DNA from: Jacaranda mimosifolia
Lineage: Eukaryota; Streptophyta; Magnoliopsida; Lamiales; Bignoniaceae
Assembly (NCBI GenBank): GCA_018894105.1
Contig: CM032121.1
Coordinates: forward strand, 5,002,507 to 5,066,506
DNA: 64,000 nucleotides
Direction: 5' to 3'
Position numbers and translations under genes: made by a program. Numbering within the stretch: position 1 is the first letter of the stretch; the number at the start of each line of letters is the position of its first letter. Of the stretch, positions 36,524 through 48,861 are shown one piece after another. The notes beneath the pieces were generated by a model. The model was not told the DNA's origin. It did no database searches and saw only the letters and a program-made list of their open reading frames with translations.

Positions 36524-37217
36524 CTGCAGCACGAAAAAAATTAGGAGTTAAAAAGTTATTTATGTCACATTATTTCACCAACTTATCCTCTGCAAGGAAA
36601 AAGTTCAGGAATTTGACATTTTCGATTACTGATCGTAGTAATGCATGCAGCATAAATACCATTGCCTCATAAATTATATATGCAGAGTAAAATAATAAAA
36701 TGAAGTTGACATTTTTCTACTCACAAATGAAGTTGTCGTGATGATGTGCATTAGACAATGATGATTTCCACTTTGCAACAATGATTTTTATAAATTTTAT
36801 AATACAAAAATTGCCTTACATAAAAATTGTCATTATTTTGACAATCCATAACAAATGTATATGACAATACATTTATATATATATATATATTGAGATTGAG
36901 TCATTGTGATCATTTTTATTGTCAAAGAATTGTTATCATACATGTATCATTGATTGTTAATATAATTGACAACAACTACTTGTATAGAATTCTTATCAGT
37001 AATTTTCAATTTTGACACTTTGCTTTATACCGAACTCTCATGCCTATATCAAACTATGAAAATTATTTTTACTGAAAATTAAATAAAAATTCTTATGACT
37101 AAACCTATACTATCCGTGGTAAATTCAATATTATCAATTCCAAGGATTCATAGAAAATCGCCAATCATTAATTCTATTCCACACCATACAAATGGACTTT
37201 CTTTCTAGTTCACTAAT
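36524..37217. repeat. Segmental-duplication block B, ARF intron part
   Basis: Non-coding. Nearly identical to 49401-50096 (about 1% different) and more distantly related to 7981-9540. It contains a TA microsatellite (36874-36890) that is two bases longer in the other copy. Confidence 0.75.
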
Positions 37218-40200
37218 TATTACGCCCCAAAATCGAACCATAAGTTTAGTCTTAAAGCATGAAACTCAATCCCAAATAAATAATCTCATCTAACCAAAAT
37301 CTTGTTCTTAAATGATAGAAAATCCAAACATTCATAATAATCCAAATAACTCTTGCAACAGAAAAACTCAAAATTCCCAATACTCTAACTACAACTAAAT
37401 GTCCATATAAAGAGAAACTAATAAGCTAATATAAAATAGAACTAGACTACTACAAAGGTCTAAAATAAGACCTCAGTTCTGATTCTCACCGAAAGTGGTC
37501 CATCTCCTCACTAGGGTTGGGATTTAGGTTTGCCAGAAGGAAGTTAAAGAAAAATAGAATGTGAGTAAAGGACTTAGTAAATGTCAATTGTGTGCAATGT
37601 GAGTTCAAGAATATATCATGATAAAAAGATGCTCAGTCATAAATACTTGAAAAAAATAGTGAGAAAGGGTTATAAACACTTGAATAACAGTTATAAACAT
37701 TTGAGAAGATAGTGAAAAATAGTTATACATTATATAGTAGTACAACAGTAAACATTTTTAATAGGCAAACAATTAAATGAAATGATCAAACCAGTGTTTG
37801 TTGTAGCCAGTCAACCTTATGACTCCCACCGCAATAGTCCTTATCGCTTCGACAAGCTGCAACCTTACCAAACAGTGCTCGAGCCTAGGTCTTTGGGAAA
37901 TACTATGACCCACCTTAGCCACAAACGGCTTTTGTTGTGCACGGGGGTGGGGGGGAGGGGGTGGATTAGGCTATGAGGGCTTGGGATTCAACCAACAAGC
38001 CTGCTGCTACCCGATGAAGTCTCTCACACACCCAGACCAAGTTGGATCCGACTAACAGTAACAATAGCAGCAACAGTAAATCTAGTCATCAGCGTTGATC
38101 ATCGTATTTAACTGCTAGTCTAAAATCATATTGAAACAATATCAATGGCTTTAAAAGAAATTACTTTTCTTGCATCACGAAATAATAAAGAAATTCATGT
38201 GCGCAATGTAAGTTAAAGAAAAGTTTCGTGGACTGTATTATAGTATATAACTTTCTGGGTTTTGAAAGGTATTATTATATATTATTGGTAAGTATTTTAG
38301 ACATTCACGGTACTTATCTATAGGATTAAGCGTCGATCCTAACATCTTAAGTCCTAAAACACCTACTGACATAAGAGTAGTATTCAATTCAATTAACATT
38401 CTGATTTGATCCATTAATTCTAATCTCAAATTCATCCAAAAAATCAAGACAATGATCAATGAAACTCTAAAACTAATACTAACAAAAATTTTCTATATTT
38501 CACTAGCCTAGTGCATACATACTCGCAAAATTTATTAAGAATTTGTTCTTTGATATGTACTTTGTTGATTCGCTCATAGCTTTCTTTCTAGTTATTTGAT
38601 TGGCTCGATTCTTGCGGAATTAGAAAGTCAAGAAAGAGTACTAAAACTTTTCTATTGATGTTGCAGTCTAGATCAGCTAATATAAGAGATAAAAGTCGAG
38701 TCCAAGAGGCAGCAATGATACAAAAATGGAACAGCTTCAGTTTTTGGAAAGTTTTTCACATAACACCTTATAGTATTTTGACCATAACTTTCTCTATATA
38801 AATCGGATTGAGACGATTTATGCATAATTACAAACTTAAGATACAGATATACAATTCATATGTTGACCATATTGCCCAATGAAATAGTAATAGAGTAGTA
38901 AAAGTTGTCACAATATTCTGTTCTAGAAAAATCAAAATCCTGTATTTTTTGTATTGCCACACTATAGTATTTTAGTTATAACTTTCTCCCTATGTATCGG
39001 ATTGAAGTGATTCAATTGGATATAATACCTAAGATATAGAGTTATAAATCTTATGTTGATCTTTTTATTTAATTCTCTCTAGATCAAGTAGTAAAAGAGT
39101 CAAAATTATCTGTTTTCAAAAAATCAAAATCCTGTACTTTTTGTATTGCCACACTATAGTATTTTAGTTAGAACTTTCTCCCTATGTATCGGATTGAAGT
39201 GATTCAATTGGATATAATACCTAAGATATAGAGTTATAAATCTTATGTTGATCTCTTTATTTAATTCTCTCTAGATCAAGTAGTAAAAGAGTCAAAATTA
39301 TCTATTTTCAAAAAATCAAAATCCTATATTTCCAAACTTGACACATCTTAATATTTTAGTCATAACTTACTCCATATAAACCAGATGAAGGTGATTCAAA
39401 TAGATATAGAAACCTAAGATATGGATCTATAATTCATCTTCTGGGAGATTTTTCTAATTCATTTAGGAAATAAGAGAAACATACATTACACTGCTCTTTC
39501 CATGCAGAACAAGTGGACAGCTCTCAGAATAGAATTTTTTTTTTTTAAATATAACAAATCATTGTATTTCACAACTTTAAAAAAAAAAAAAAAAAAATCT
39601 TGGGTTTTACAATTTTTTTAGTTTATTATAGAAAAATTCAAGTTAATATTTCAAAATTTTATTAATTAAAATATTTCCATTATCATGGATAGCAAATTCT
39701 TAAAATTCAAGATAGTGGTCCAACTTGACCAGCATTAGGCTATCATACTTGAAGATTTTTGGAAAAATAACTATAAGGTTCAAGACTTTAAAATTTTATA
39801 GTAATATTCTCAACACATCAAAGTTTCATAATAAAAACTTTCAACAAAAAAATATTTCATTTCAATGGGTAAATAAAATTTTAAAAAGAAACTATTTAGA
39901 CTCAGCACTCAATCTGGCAGGAAACTTTTAGGATTTTTATAAAATTTAAGAAAAATTATTTTAATAAAATAGTTTAAAGTTATGTTCTAAACACATTGAA
40001 TATTTTACAGAATTTTTTTTACATAAAACTACCATAATTTGACCCATTAACTGATGTAAAACTTCTAACCCTAGAATCTAAAAATCAAAACATAACAGCA
40101 GCGACTATTAAACTATGCAATTATCCAATGCATACAAAATACAAATACTATGGTATATAGTTTGATCAAAACTTATGTTTATATTATAATTTAAATATGG

Positions 40201-40627
40201 GACCATACCTACGAAGAAGGGACAACAAGAGTCGGCAACATTGAGATTTCTTGTCCTACCTTTGGGATTTCTTCAATGGAGAGGAATGGATTGAGAACTT
40301 TTTAAGGAAGATTATTTTGCTGGAAAATTAAAGGTTTGAATCTAAATTGTAGAGAGGAGAAGTTGTTTGAATGTGATATGGAGAAAGAGATCTAATAAAT
40401 TAGGTATTCTGCAAGGACTAAAAGTGCTAAAAATCTTATCTTTATCTACTTAGTTGCTAGTTTGTTATTTCTTTCTTTCTTTCTTTCTTTCTTTTTTTAA
40501 TAAGTTTTGATTAAAATGAAAATTAATTCTAATAAATAAGATTTAATTATTTAATTATTTCTTAAATAATTTACTAATTTCAATTAATTAAGATTTATAA
40601 ACAAGGAAAAATATATGGGACACTACA
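37218..40627. mobile_element. Probable solo LTR, 3410 bp, TSD CTAAT
   Basis: Starts TATTACGCCCCAAAATCG (a TG start changed to TA), ends GGGACACTACA, flanked by CTAAT at 37213-37217 and 40628-40632. The related site at 9508 is uninterrupted. No pol genes are visible. It has four diverged tandem units of about 187 bp (38730-39440). The TTACGCCCC start and ACTACA end are typical of Ty3/gypsy LTRs; 3.4 kb is long but within the range of some plant lineages. The first 1477 bp recur at 50097-51573. Confidence 0.65.
38730..39440. repeat. Tandem repeat in LTR, unit about 187 bp
   Basis: Two central units (38930-39116 and 39117-39305) are almost identical and begin with AAAATCAAAATCCTGTA. The flanking units are diverged. 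Each unit carries CATAACTTTCTCC-like and CGGATTGAAGTGATTC motifs. Confidence 0.8.
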
Positions 40628-40924
40628 CTAATTTTTTTAATTATATTTAGAATACCTAAAAAATCAATTAATCAATCATTTTCTTGGATGAGAGAAACAT
40701 TTTGAACGCGAATGTGTATTGTAGTTCTCAATTAATTTTATAACTGACGGTTGGTTATTAATATGCAAAACACGTAATAGTCACATACACTTCCCATGTT
40801 TGGGGGTTTAATATATTCATTTAAACCATTGTTATACCCATTCAAAAAAATTCTTTTATTTATTTATTTATTTGATTTTTTTGCAATCTCCCACTATTGT
40901 TATTAAACAGCAATAGATTTTGCT

Positions 40925-40928
<4 letters not shown>

Positions 40929-41008
<80 letters not shown>
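40929..41008. repeat. (AAT)n microsatellite, about 27 units
   Basis: Uninterrupted AAT run of about 80 bp at the position where block A has the compound repeat 9793-9929. Confidence 0.95.
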
Positions 41009-41009
<1 letters not shown>

Positions 41010-42354
41010 TCATAGAACCACAATAATACATGGCTTATATATGAGTAGAAATTGAATAATATTTAAATTATTTATTTTGATCGAATATTCTTCAAATAAA
41101 TTTCCCCTCACAGCGACATTATAGTTTATCTCATTATTTGTAGCCTGGAGCGTTGTAACCCTCCAATAATTCGGTTGATATCAGGGAATTAAAGAAGACG
41201 AAAGACATTGACTTTGAGGTCTTAGTCTTACGGTCTGGTTACTGAAGAAACTAAATAGTGCATATTAACTATAACGTAACAATGTTTTGTCTAAGAAAAA
41301 TTACAAGATAAAAAAAGTTGTACAATTTAAAATTTATTGAAATTAAATTATTGGTACAGTTACTAATTTAATCCTTGAATTCTCCTCTTCAAAAATAATA
41401 ATTTTAAACTTTGTTATTTTGAAGCGAAGTTTAGCATTTTTATGTCCTCTGAAAGATAAATTTGTTCTTTTATAATATTAATTCAAGAATTTTGCACTGT
41501 AATCTCAAAGCAAATGTTGCAATTTGGCGAGTTCTGCATTAAATGCTATGTTGCACGCCTTGAACAGCATTGATCTCCTTAAATTTGATTGATTGAATAA
41601 CATCAATTTGAACGCTTTCTTGTATGTCTTGAATGCCATGAGATTTTGTGGATTTAGTTGAGAGAATTGTGCAACTTTCACAATTTGATTTGTCATCCCT
41701 AATTTGATTGGTATCTATTTCTTTAATCATGAGACGCGATTTAGATTACCAAAACACCACTATTTGTTTCCTTAACAGCAAGATATGATTTAATGTCTTC
41801 ATTTCATATATGAAAGCATTTGAGTTATCTATCATTTGATTATTTTATTTAATCTTAGAATTTAATTTATGAAATTTTAAAATATAAATAAAAATTGATG
41901 AATTAAATAGCGAACTTTTTATATTAACATATGCCCCTCGAAACTACATCTATCTTGATTGAATGAATTTCCAAATAATTTATTGAAAGAATCAATTAGC
42001 CACAATTTACTTGAACCTTGTTTCTTTTTTTTTTTTTAATCAAATACTTGAACTCATTTAGAACATATATGTTATAGACAATATCAACTATGAATATTCC
42101 AAGAAAGAGCTCTTGTGATTCTATAACATGCGACCCCGGCCAGACAGTAGCACATGCATCAAATTAGTGCAAAGGCAGGAGGAATTAATAATAGTGGTGC
42201 AGAATAGGAATATTAATCAGAAGCAGCGAGACATTTTCTTGAATCATCTCTGCAGACATCATTCTACATAGCTGAGGCTATTTGGCTATTTGGAAATGGC
42301 AATTTATAACTCTGATGAACTCGTTATCAAACAACATTAAATTCTGTTTAGTCT

Positions 42355-42427
42355 AATAATAATAATAACAACAACAATAATAATAATAATAATATATTAT
42401 TATTATTATTGTTGTTGTTGTTGTTGT
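42355..42427. repeat. Palindromic compound microsatellite
   Basis: (AAT)n-(AAC)n-(AAT)n followed by (ATT)n-(GTT)n, so the right part is the reverse complement of the left. The single strand could form a long hairpin. Confidence 0.85.
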
Positions 42428-42689
42428 TTCCTAAGAATTTTTTCATGGGAGCACAGCAATACATTGCTTATATATGAGTAGAAATAGAATAACATTTAAA
42501 TTATTTATTTTGGTGGACTCGTCTTGAAACAAATTTCCCACACACAACAACATTGTAATTTATCTCATCACGTGTCAGTTTGGAGTGGTGTGGCCCTCCA
42601 ATAATATAATTTCGGCTGATATAAAGGAACTAATTAAAGCAGACAAAAGATATTGACTGCCTTTGAGGTATCCTGTTTGATTTCATTTT

Positions 42690-45482
42690 TAAATTCTACT
42701 ATTTCAAACATGAAATACACTATTTTTTATGCATTTTCACCTAACATTATTTTTATTTTTATTTTCAAAACACATTCTCATAAGGACCAACATATCTCGG
42801 ACTAAGCTTTCCACCTTTTTCAATCCTTTAGACACCTTTTCTCGGGGATACTTTGAGAAATAGTTGGTCACCAACTTTGAATTTCAAATCCTTTCTTTGC
42901 TTATTAGCATAACTTTTCTATTGACCTTGAGTGGCTTTCATCCTCTATTTGATCGTCTACACCTTCTCAATAGTCTCTTGAATTAATTCTGGTCTTAAAG
43001 TTCCCAGGGCTTATCAGTGTTGTTCTGTACTCCTCAAAGTCCCAATGTAATGGGGATCGACATTTTCTGCTATACAATGCTTCATATGGGGCCATCTGGA
43101 TGGTAGACTGGTAGCTATTATTGTAAACAAATTCTATCAGAAGAAGATGTCGGTTCCAGCTCCTGCTGAAATCCAAAACACAAGTTTGTAGCATATCCTC
43201 TAATATCCAGATGACCCCTCTGATTGTCCATCTATTTAAGGATGAGCTATAAAACTAAATCACAACCTCGTTCCCAAATGTTCTTGTAGACCTTTCCAAA
43301 GTCTAGAGGTGAACTTCATATCTCAGTCTGACACAATACTAGTTGGGACTCCATGCAATCTGACTATTTCCTTGATATATAACTCTGTTAGTTTTTCAAC
43401 CCAGATGTTGTCATATCCTCCTCGAGTTGTTGGTAGACCTATTACAAAGTCCATAGTGACCTACTCCCATTTCCAATCAAGGACAAGAAGTGGTTGCAAC
43501 AACTTAATGGTCCCTGATGCTCTGCTTTCACTAGTTAGGAGGTCAAACACTTTTGCACATAGTCTGCAACATTTTTATTCATCCCATTCCACCAAAATTG
43601 CTTTTTCAAAGCCTAATCCATCTTCATGCCTCTCAGATGTGTCATATATCTTGCCTTGTATGCTTCTTCCAACAATCTTTCTTTCATTCTTCAGGCACAC
43701 ATACTCTCTTTCGAAAATAAAAAGTACCTTGACTATCAGTACTGAACTCAAACTCTTCAAAATTCCTGACTGCTTCTTTCTATTTCAATATCCAACTATC
43801 ATTAGCTTGGTCTTGCTGTATTTCTAATTATACAACTCGGGTTGCATTTTTACCATTGCAATCCAAGCTTTTTGTTTCATTCTTCATACGGCATCTGCCC
43901 TTAGACTTTCTGATGCTCTTGTTCCTAGTAGGTGAGCTATTCCGGCCTTTCGGCTCAAAGCAGCGACTACTACATTCTCCTTTCCCAGATGATAGGCAAT
44001 AGAAAAGTCATAATCTTCAAGAAATTCCATCCATCTTCGTTGTCTCATGTTCAGATACTTCTGCGATGCAAATACTTGAGACTTTTATGGTTCGTGTATA
44101 ACTCGAACGTGGCCCCATAGAGATAATATCTCCACTTTCCAACTCCAAATCATGAGTTGGGTAATTCTCCTCATGTGGTTTCAGTTTTTTGGGTGCCTAG
44201 GTGATAACTCGCCCTTTTTTAGAAGCATCCGTATACACAACGAATCCTTCTAATCCTTTTGGAGGGCCAAAACTGGAGCCATAGTTAACCTATTCTTCAA
44301 CTCTTGGAAGCTTCTCTCACAATCTCCATTCCAGCCAAATGGTTGATCTTTCTTGGCCAACTTAGTCAATAGGCCAACTATTTTAGAAAAATCCTATATG
44401 AATCTTTGGTAGTAGCCGGCAAGCCCCAAAAGGCTACAGACTTCTATGACATTTTTTGGTCTTTTCCAATTGACTATTACCTCTATCTTAGAGGGGTCAA
44501 CCTCTATCCCATTTTGGGGTATGATGTGTCCCAGAAATGCCACTTTCTCTATCCAAAATTCGCACTTGCTAAACTTCACATATAGTTTATGTTCTCTTAG
44601 TGTTCTTAGAACCATGTGTAAGTGCTTGACATGCTCCTCTCTGGTTTTCGAGTATACCAAAATGTCATCAATGAATATGACCACAAATTGATCTAGATGT
44701 GGTCGAAAAATTCAGTGTATCAAATCTATAAATGCTACTGGAGCATTGGTCAGACCAAATGGCATTGCTACAAACTCAAAATGACCATATTGGGAATTGA
44801 ATGCAATCTTCGGGATATCTTCTTCCTTGATCTTCAGCTGATAATACCCTTGTCTCAAATCCAACTTCGAAAGATCATGATTCTCGTAGAATTTCAAACA
44901 ATTCTTCCACATGCGGCAAGGGGTATTTGTTCTTGTAGTAACTTTATTCAACTCCTTGAAGTCAATGCACATCCTCAAGGATCCGTCTTTCTTCTTGACA
45001 AACAACACCGGAGCTCCCCAAGAAGAAGTGCTGGGCCATACAAATTTCTTTCCCAATAACCCTTGGAGTTGATTCTTCAGTTCTTTGAGTCCTACTGGTG
45101 CCATTCGATTGGGTGGGGGGGGTTGAAAAAGTCGTGGCTTCCGAAAAAATATGAATAACAAACTCAATTTCTTAATCTGGTGATGACGAGTCTAGTTCTT
45201 CCAAAAATACAACCGAGTAATCTGCCACTATTTCCACTTAAATTTTGGCCGTGTCTCAGGATTTGTTGCTAAGGTACGCTAAATATCCCTATCCCCTTCT
45301 CTTAGAATTTTCTTGGCTTCAACTGCAGATAAAATAGGTATCAAGGAAGTTGTATCTATAGGACTACATGTTGGTATTGGTACCTTGTCCCCGAGAATGA
45401 TGCATTTAGCATAACAATTTACTTGTGCTCGATGCTGGTATAGTCAATTCATCCCTAGTATTAAATCATATTTATAATTGAT
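42690..45482 (-). pseudogene. Ty3/gypsy (chromovirus-like) pol remnant
   Basis: Minus strand, order as in gypsy elements: end of the protease with YDLILGMN (near 45470), RT N-terminal part 45167-44712 ([40 protein letters not shown]), RT active site FIDDILVYS (44680 down), palm/thumb to [10 protein letters not shown], decayed RNase H (44390-43930), integrase C-terminal part 43194-42967 (FVYNNSYQSTIQMAPYEAL) and a KLSPRYVGP motif near 42805. Several frameshifts and stops. No LTRs are recognised at either side. The sequence resembles the Tekay/Del chromoviruses. Confidence 0.88.
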
Positions 45483-47721
45483 TAAATCTTCTGGATATTA
45501 GAATGTTGAAATTCATTTTATTTTGTTCTATTAACTAAATTTGTTGACATTGAATTAGAAATTTCTATAGAAGTTATATAATTTTGGAAATTGATTGAAG
45601 GAGCCCAAATTGATTATAAATTGTTCCCTATATGTTGAATCTTTTTGTGAAAACTAAGTTGGGCATGTCTACGGTGAGGTATGCTTGTATTTAACTCATA
45701 TGAGGTATCATTAAATTAAATTACACGTGTTTTTTTACAATAGGTTACTATTAATTGTACAATAAGCTGTTGGTTCACATTTTTAGCACACTAAATGCTT
45801 GGTAAATATTTAAAAATAATAATTAAAAGATATTTTTCAAAAAAGAATTGTTGTATTAGATAACATAACTTCATAATTTTGAATTATATATTTTATAATA
45901 TTAAAATGATAAATAATATTTAAAATAATATAGTTAAATATAATTATCTTTATTTATTAACTAAAATAAAAAAAATTAAGAATAAATATAAAATCTAAAA
46001 CTATCATCCTAACAACATAATTTAATTTTAAATAAGCAAATTAATAATTTTAATCATTTAAATAAGTTATAAAATAATTATTTTAGATTGATACTAATAC
46101 TATATAAAAAACATATAAATATATTTAAAATAATTTCATTAAATTAAATTATTAAAAAAAAGGCAAAAATCATTCATCTTCTTCTTCCTCCCCCCACCCC
46201 AAAAAGCCGCAAGCTGCCTCCTGCCCAAGCCGCAAATTGCCATAAACCCCATCCCATTACCCCCCCCCCCCCCGAGTCAACAATCAAGTTGGCCATGGCC
46301 AATCGCTCGACGTGGCCAGATCTAGCCGCCAGTCGGTCGACCGCCAGCCATAGCAGTTGGATTTCAACAGGTTGAAAATAGGAATGGGATTTATATGTAT
46401 TTATATATATATATATATTCATATGTATAATATAGATGTGTGTATATGTGTAAATATATATTATTTTAAAATATATTTTTGTCGAGGATTTTTGTGATAT
46501 TTAATTTTTAACTTTTTTATCTTTTTAATTTTTTTAGTGAGGGTTAACTGGATGTTTCATATTATGTGAGTTTTTTTATAAATGAATTAAATTTTAGTTT
46601 TTTTTTCATAAATAGATAATAATTTCTGTCAAGCTTTTAATCGAAAATTGAACGGAGAATAAAATATGTTTAAAAAAGTTATAGAATTTGGATTACAAAA
46701 GTTCAATACCATAAATTTGAGATTAACAATGCACACACAGTTTAATTGTGAAATTAAAAAGGCAATTTTTCAATTTGGTTTAATTAAAAAAGTTTTTAAT
46801 AATAAAATTTTTATTATTGGTAGTCATCTTTTATTACAATGAACTATTTACATGCATTCAAAATTAACCATCAATTAGTTGTACAGGTAACAGGTTAAAT
46901 ATATTTATTATGTTGCCAACTAATTATTAAAATGAAAAGTTATGATTTCCGGCTTACATTAAATACATTTGTACATCCCTCACATGAGGTATATACAATT
47001 AAGGTTGCACCGTAGACTACTCCAACTAAGTTATTTCCTTTATTATCGTGAACTTTGTCTAATGTATGTGATAATACTCTTTATACTTGATGAGGCGTGT
47101 GCCTTGTCTTCCGCCCAAACTCTAAGGTACCTTTGCAACTCAATGAGCCTTGAGGATTAGACAACTATAAGATCGTGAACTTGATTGCAGTAAATTAGGG
47201 GATAGTTTGTAATTGATGCTAACATTTCATGAAATTTTTGATGTGGTCTTTAGGTGCCTTTGCGAGAATGAAGCATTGAGAATGTCAATCTGTAGGCTAC
47301 TTGACATTTATCACATGCATATTTCCTGCATCTTCCTGTCTTTCTTTGCTTGTGGCGTGTGAATGAGATTATCTAAAGTTAAGTAACTGAATTTTAGATA
47401 TTAAGTTCTGAATATCTATCAGAAAAGATCAAGAGTTGCTTGGGAAAATCTGAACTTCTATATTAGAGATATCTCAAATTTACTACCTCAACTCTATCAA
47501 GTATGAATGTTGGTAGTTAATTAATTTTATGCACCAGCTTGGCATTACAAGGTGCTTCACTCAGATCAGGTAACTCTTGTTAAATCACAGCACCAGATTC
47601 CTGGAAACCTCTTGCCCTTTGAGAATTTACAATTTTTTTCTTTAATATATTTCTCCAATATATGTTCTTTTATCCATATGCTTGACTTGGTTGTACTCAG
47701 GTGATCGATATCCTTCTTACA
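45483..47721. other. AT-rich intergenic DNA with a GC island
   Basis: No gene seen. 46180-46345 is GC-rich (poly-C run, GGCCATGGCC) after an A-rich stretch and before TATATG-rich and T-rich DNA, the same order as in 21480-21960 and 26190-26530. The remainder is AT-rich with short ORF noise. Confidence 0.5.
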
Positions 47722-48037
47722 ATGGAAGCCAAATTCTTTTGCTTTCTTAAGATTGTTGGAGTCGGTTTCAAAGCTAGAGCATAAGCAGAAGGGCGTCTCT
47801 TGTACCTCAAACTTGGTTATAGCCATGAGGTCAAATTGACTGTACCTCCAGGCTCCAGCTGTTCGTGTGTTTTGCTTCAAAAACAATGTGGTATGCTGCA
47901 CTGGTATTGACAAGGAGAGGGTGCATCAATTTGCTGCTGCAGTCCGCAGTTGTAAGCCTCCAGAAGTTTACAAAGGCAAAGGCATAATGTACATTGATGA
48001 AGTTATAAAGAAAAAGGAGGGAAAGAGATCAAAGTAA
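47722..48037 (+). pseudogene. Mitochondrial ribosomal protein L6 (uL6m) pseudogene
   Basis: Starts with ATG 47722 (MEAKFFCFLKIVGVGFKARA) and ends before TAA 48035 with [19 protein letters not shown] and KKKEGKRSK, the conserved C-terminal half of plant mitochondrial L6, a large-subunit protein at the base of the GTPase centre. About 100 codons, the length of the short plant nuclear-encoded form. TAA at 47782-47784 replaces a sense codon, and a 7-bp tandem duplication near 47850 (CTCCAGG CTCCAG) shifts the frame. No intron is seen in this stretch; I cannot tell whether it is a processed copy, since no poly(A) or target duplication is visible. Confidence 0.8.
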
Positions 48038-48605
48038 CAGATCAGATGTTTCATTTTTGCATTGACATTATAAATGTAAACTTGCTCTACTGCAGAGACA
48101 TTAAACATTTGTGTTTCACTTAGAGCATTTTTCCCATTTTGAAGAAATTATGGTAGTTGATTTTTGCATATTTTCTGACCAGCTTATATCACTAGATCTA
48201 TGCGGTCTGGCCGGTAGATTACGACACTACATGATGCAATACTACGGGACACATATAATAGGATATATGTTCAAGATGAGGTCGAAAGGGATACACTCAA
48301 AATAGACGTCCAAGAGCAAGATGGGTCGAAATGCTTATTGAGCCTAGCGAGCCAACTTAAGCTCAATTTTATCAAATAGATTTCAAACTCAAATTAAACA
48401 AGTTCAAAATAGGTATTTAAATGTCTGTTTGTGTTAAACATTCAACTTAGAGGAAAAGAAAAACTAACACCACTTTTACTAACTTATAAACTAATACAGG
48501 ATAGAGAACGATGAACAACACAAGACTCTGATAAAAATAATCATATAAAAGATTCTTCTTGTAATAAAATAATTCTATTTAAGTATAATTATCTATTATC
48601 TATTA
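48038..48605. other. Intergenic DNA, nothing recognised
   Basis: AT-rich, no conserved ORF. It ends in a TCTATTA tandem run that abuts the inferred Helitron start. Confidence 0.5.
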
Positions 48606-48861
48606 TCTATTACTAATATAAAAAAGAAGTCACTTTTCTCTCTAAAGTGGCAGTTCTCATACCAAATTTGTTAATGTCCAAAACTACCCTTTCATTAAGG
48701 TTGTAAAGGTAATTTGACATTAAACTCCATGATCTACATTTCACTTTCCTTAAAACCTCTCTTTCCCATTCCCACTTTCATATGATACCACATTTGGGAA
48801 ACCACCGGAACAGTTTTCTTATGCTACAGAAACTTACTGTTTCTGTCGACTAAGGGTTGTA

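Larger units (their letters stand above)
40628..42668. repeat. Segmental-duplication block B, distal part
   Basis: Matches 9515-11790: an RLK-type upstream region copy (41010-41260), an ARF 3'-flank relic (about 42110-42270) and a second upstream-region copy (42440-42668). In block A the second upstream region leads into RLK-B; here the homology stops at 42668 and gypsy DNA begins, so the receptor gene is missing. Minus-strand ORFs near 41505-41730 are not conserved in block A. Confidence 0.65.

Noticed and set aside
36427..36672. Identical 81-codon plus-strand ORFs at 36427 and 49304
   Set aside because: Antisense to the ARF fragment and its intron; identical only because the whole segment is duplicated.
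37782..37976. Conserved 64-codon ORF, repeated at 50661
   Set aside because: Lies within the LTR; conservation reflects the recent duplication and there is no protein family match.
43309..43827. 172-codon plus-strand ORF
   Set aside because: Antisense of the minus-strand gypsy pol remnant.
47566..47913. 115-codon minus-strand ORF
   Set aside because: Shadow of the plus-strand mitochondrial L6 pseudogene, which has clear family motifs.
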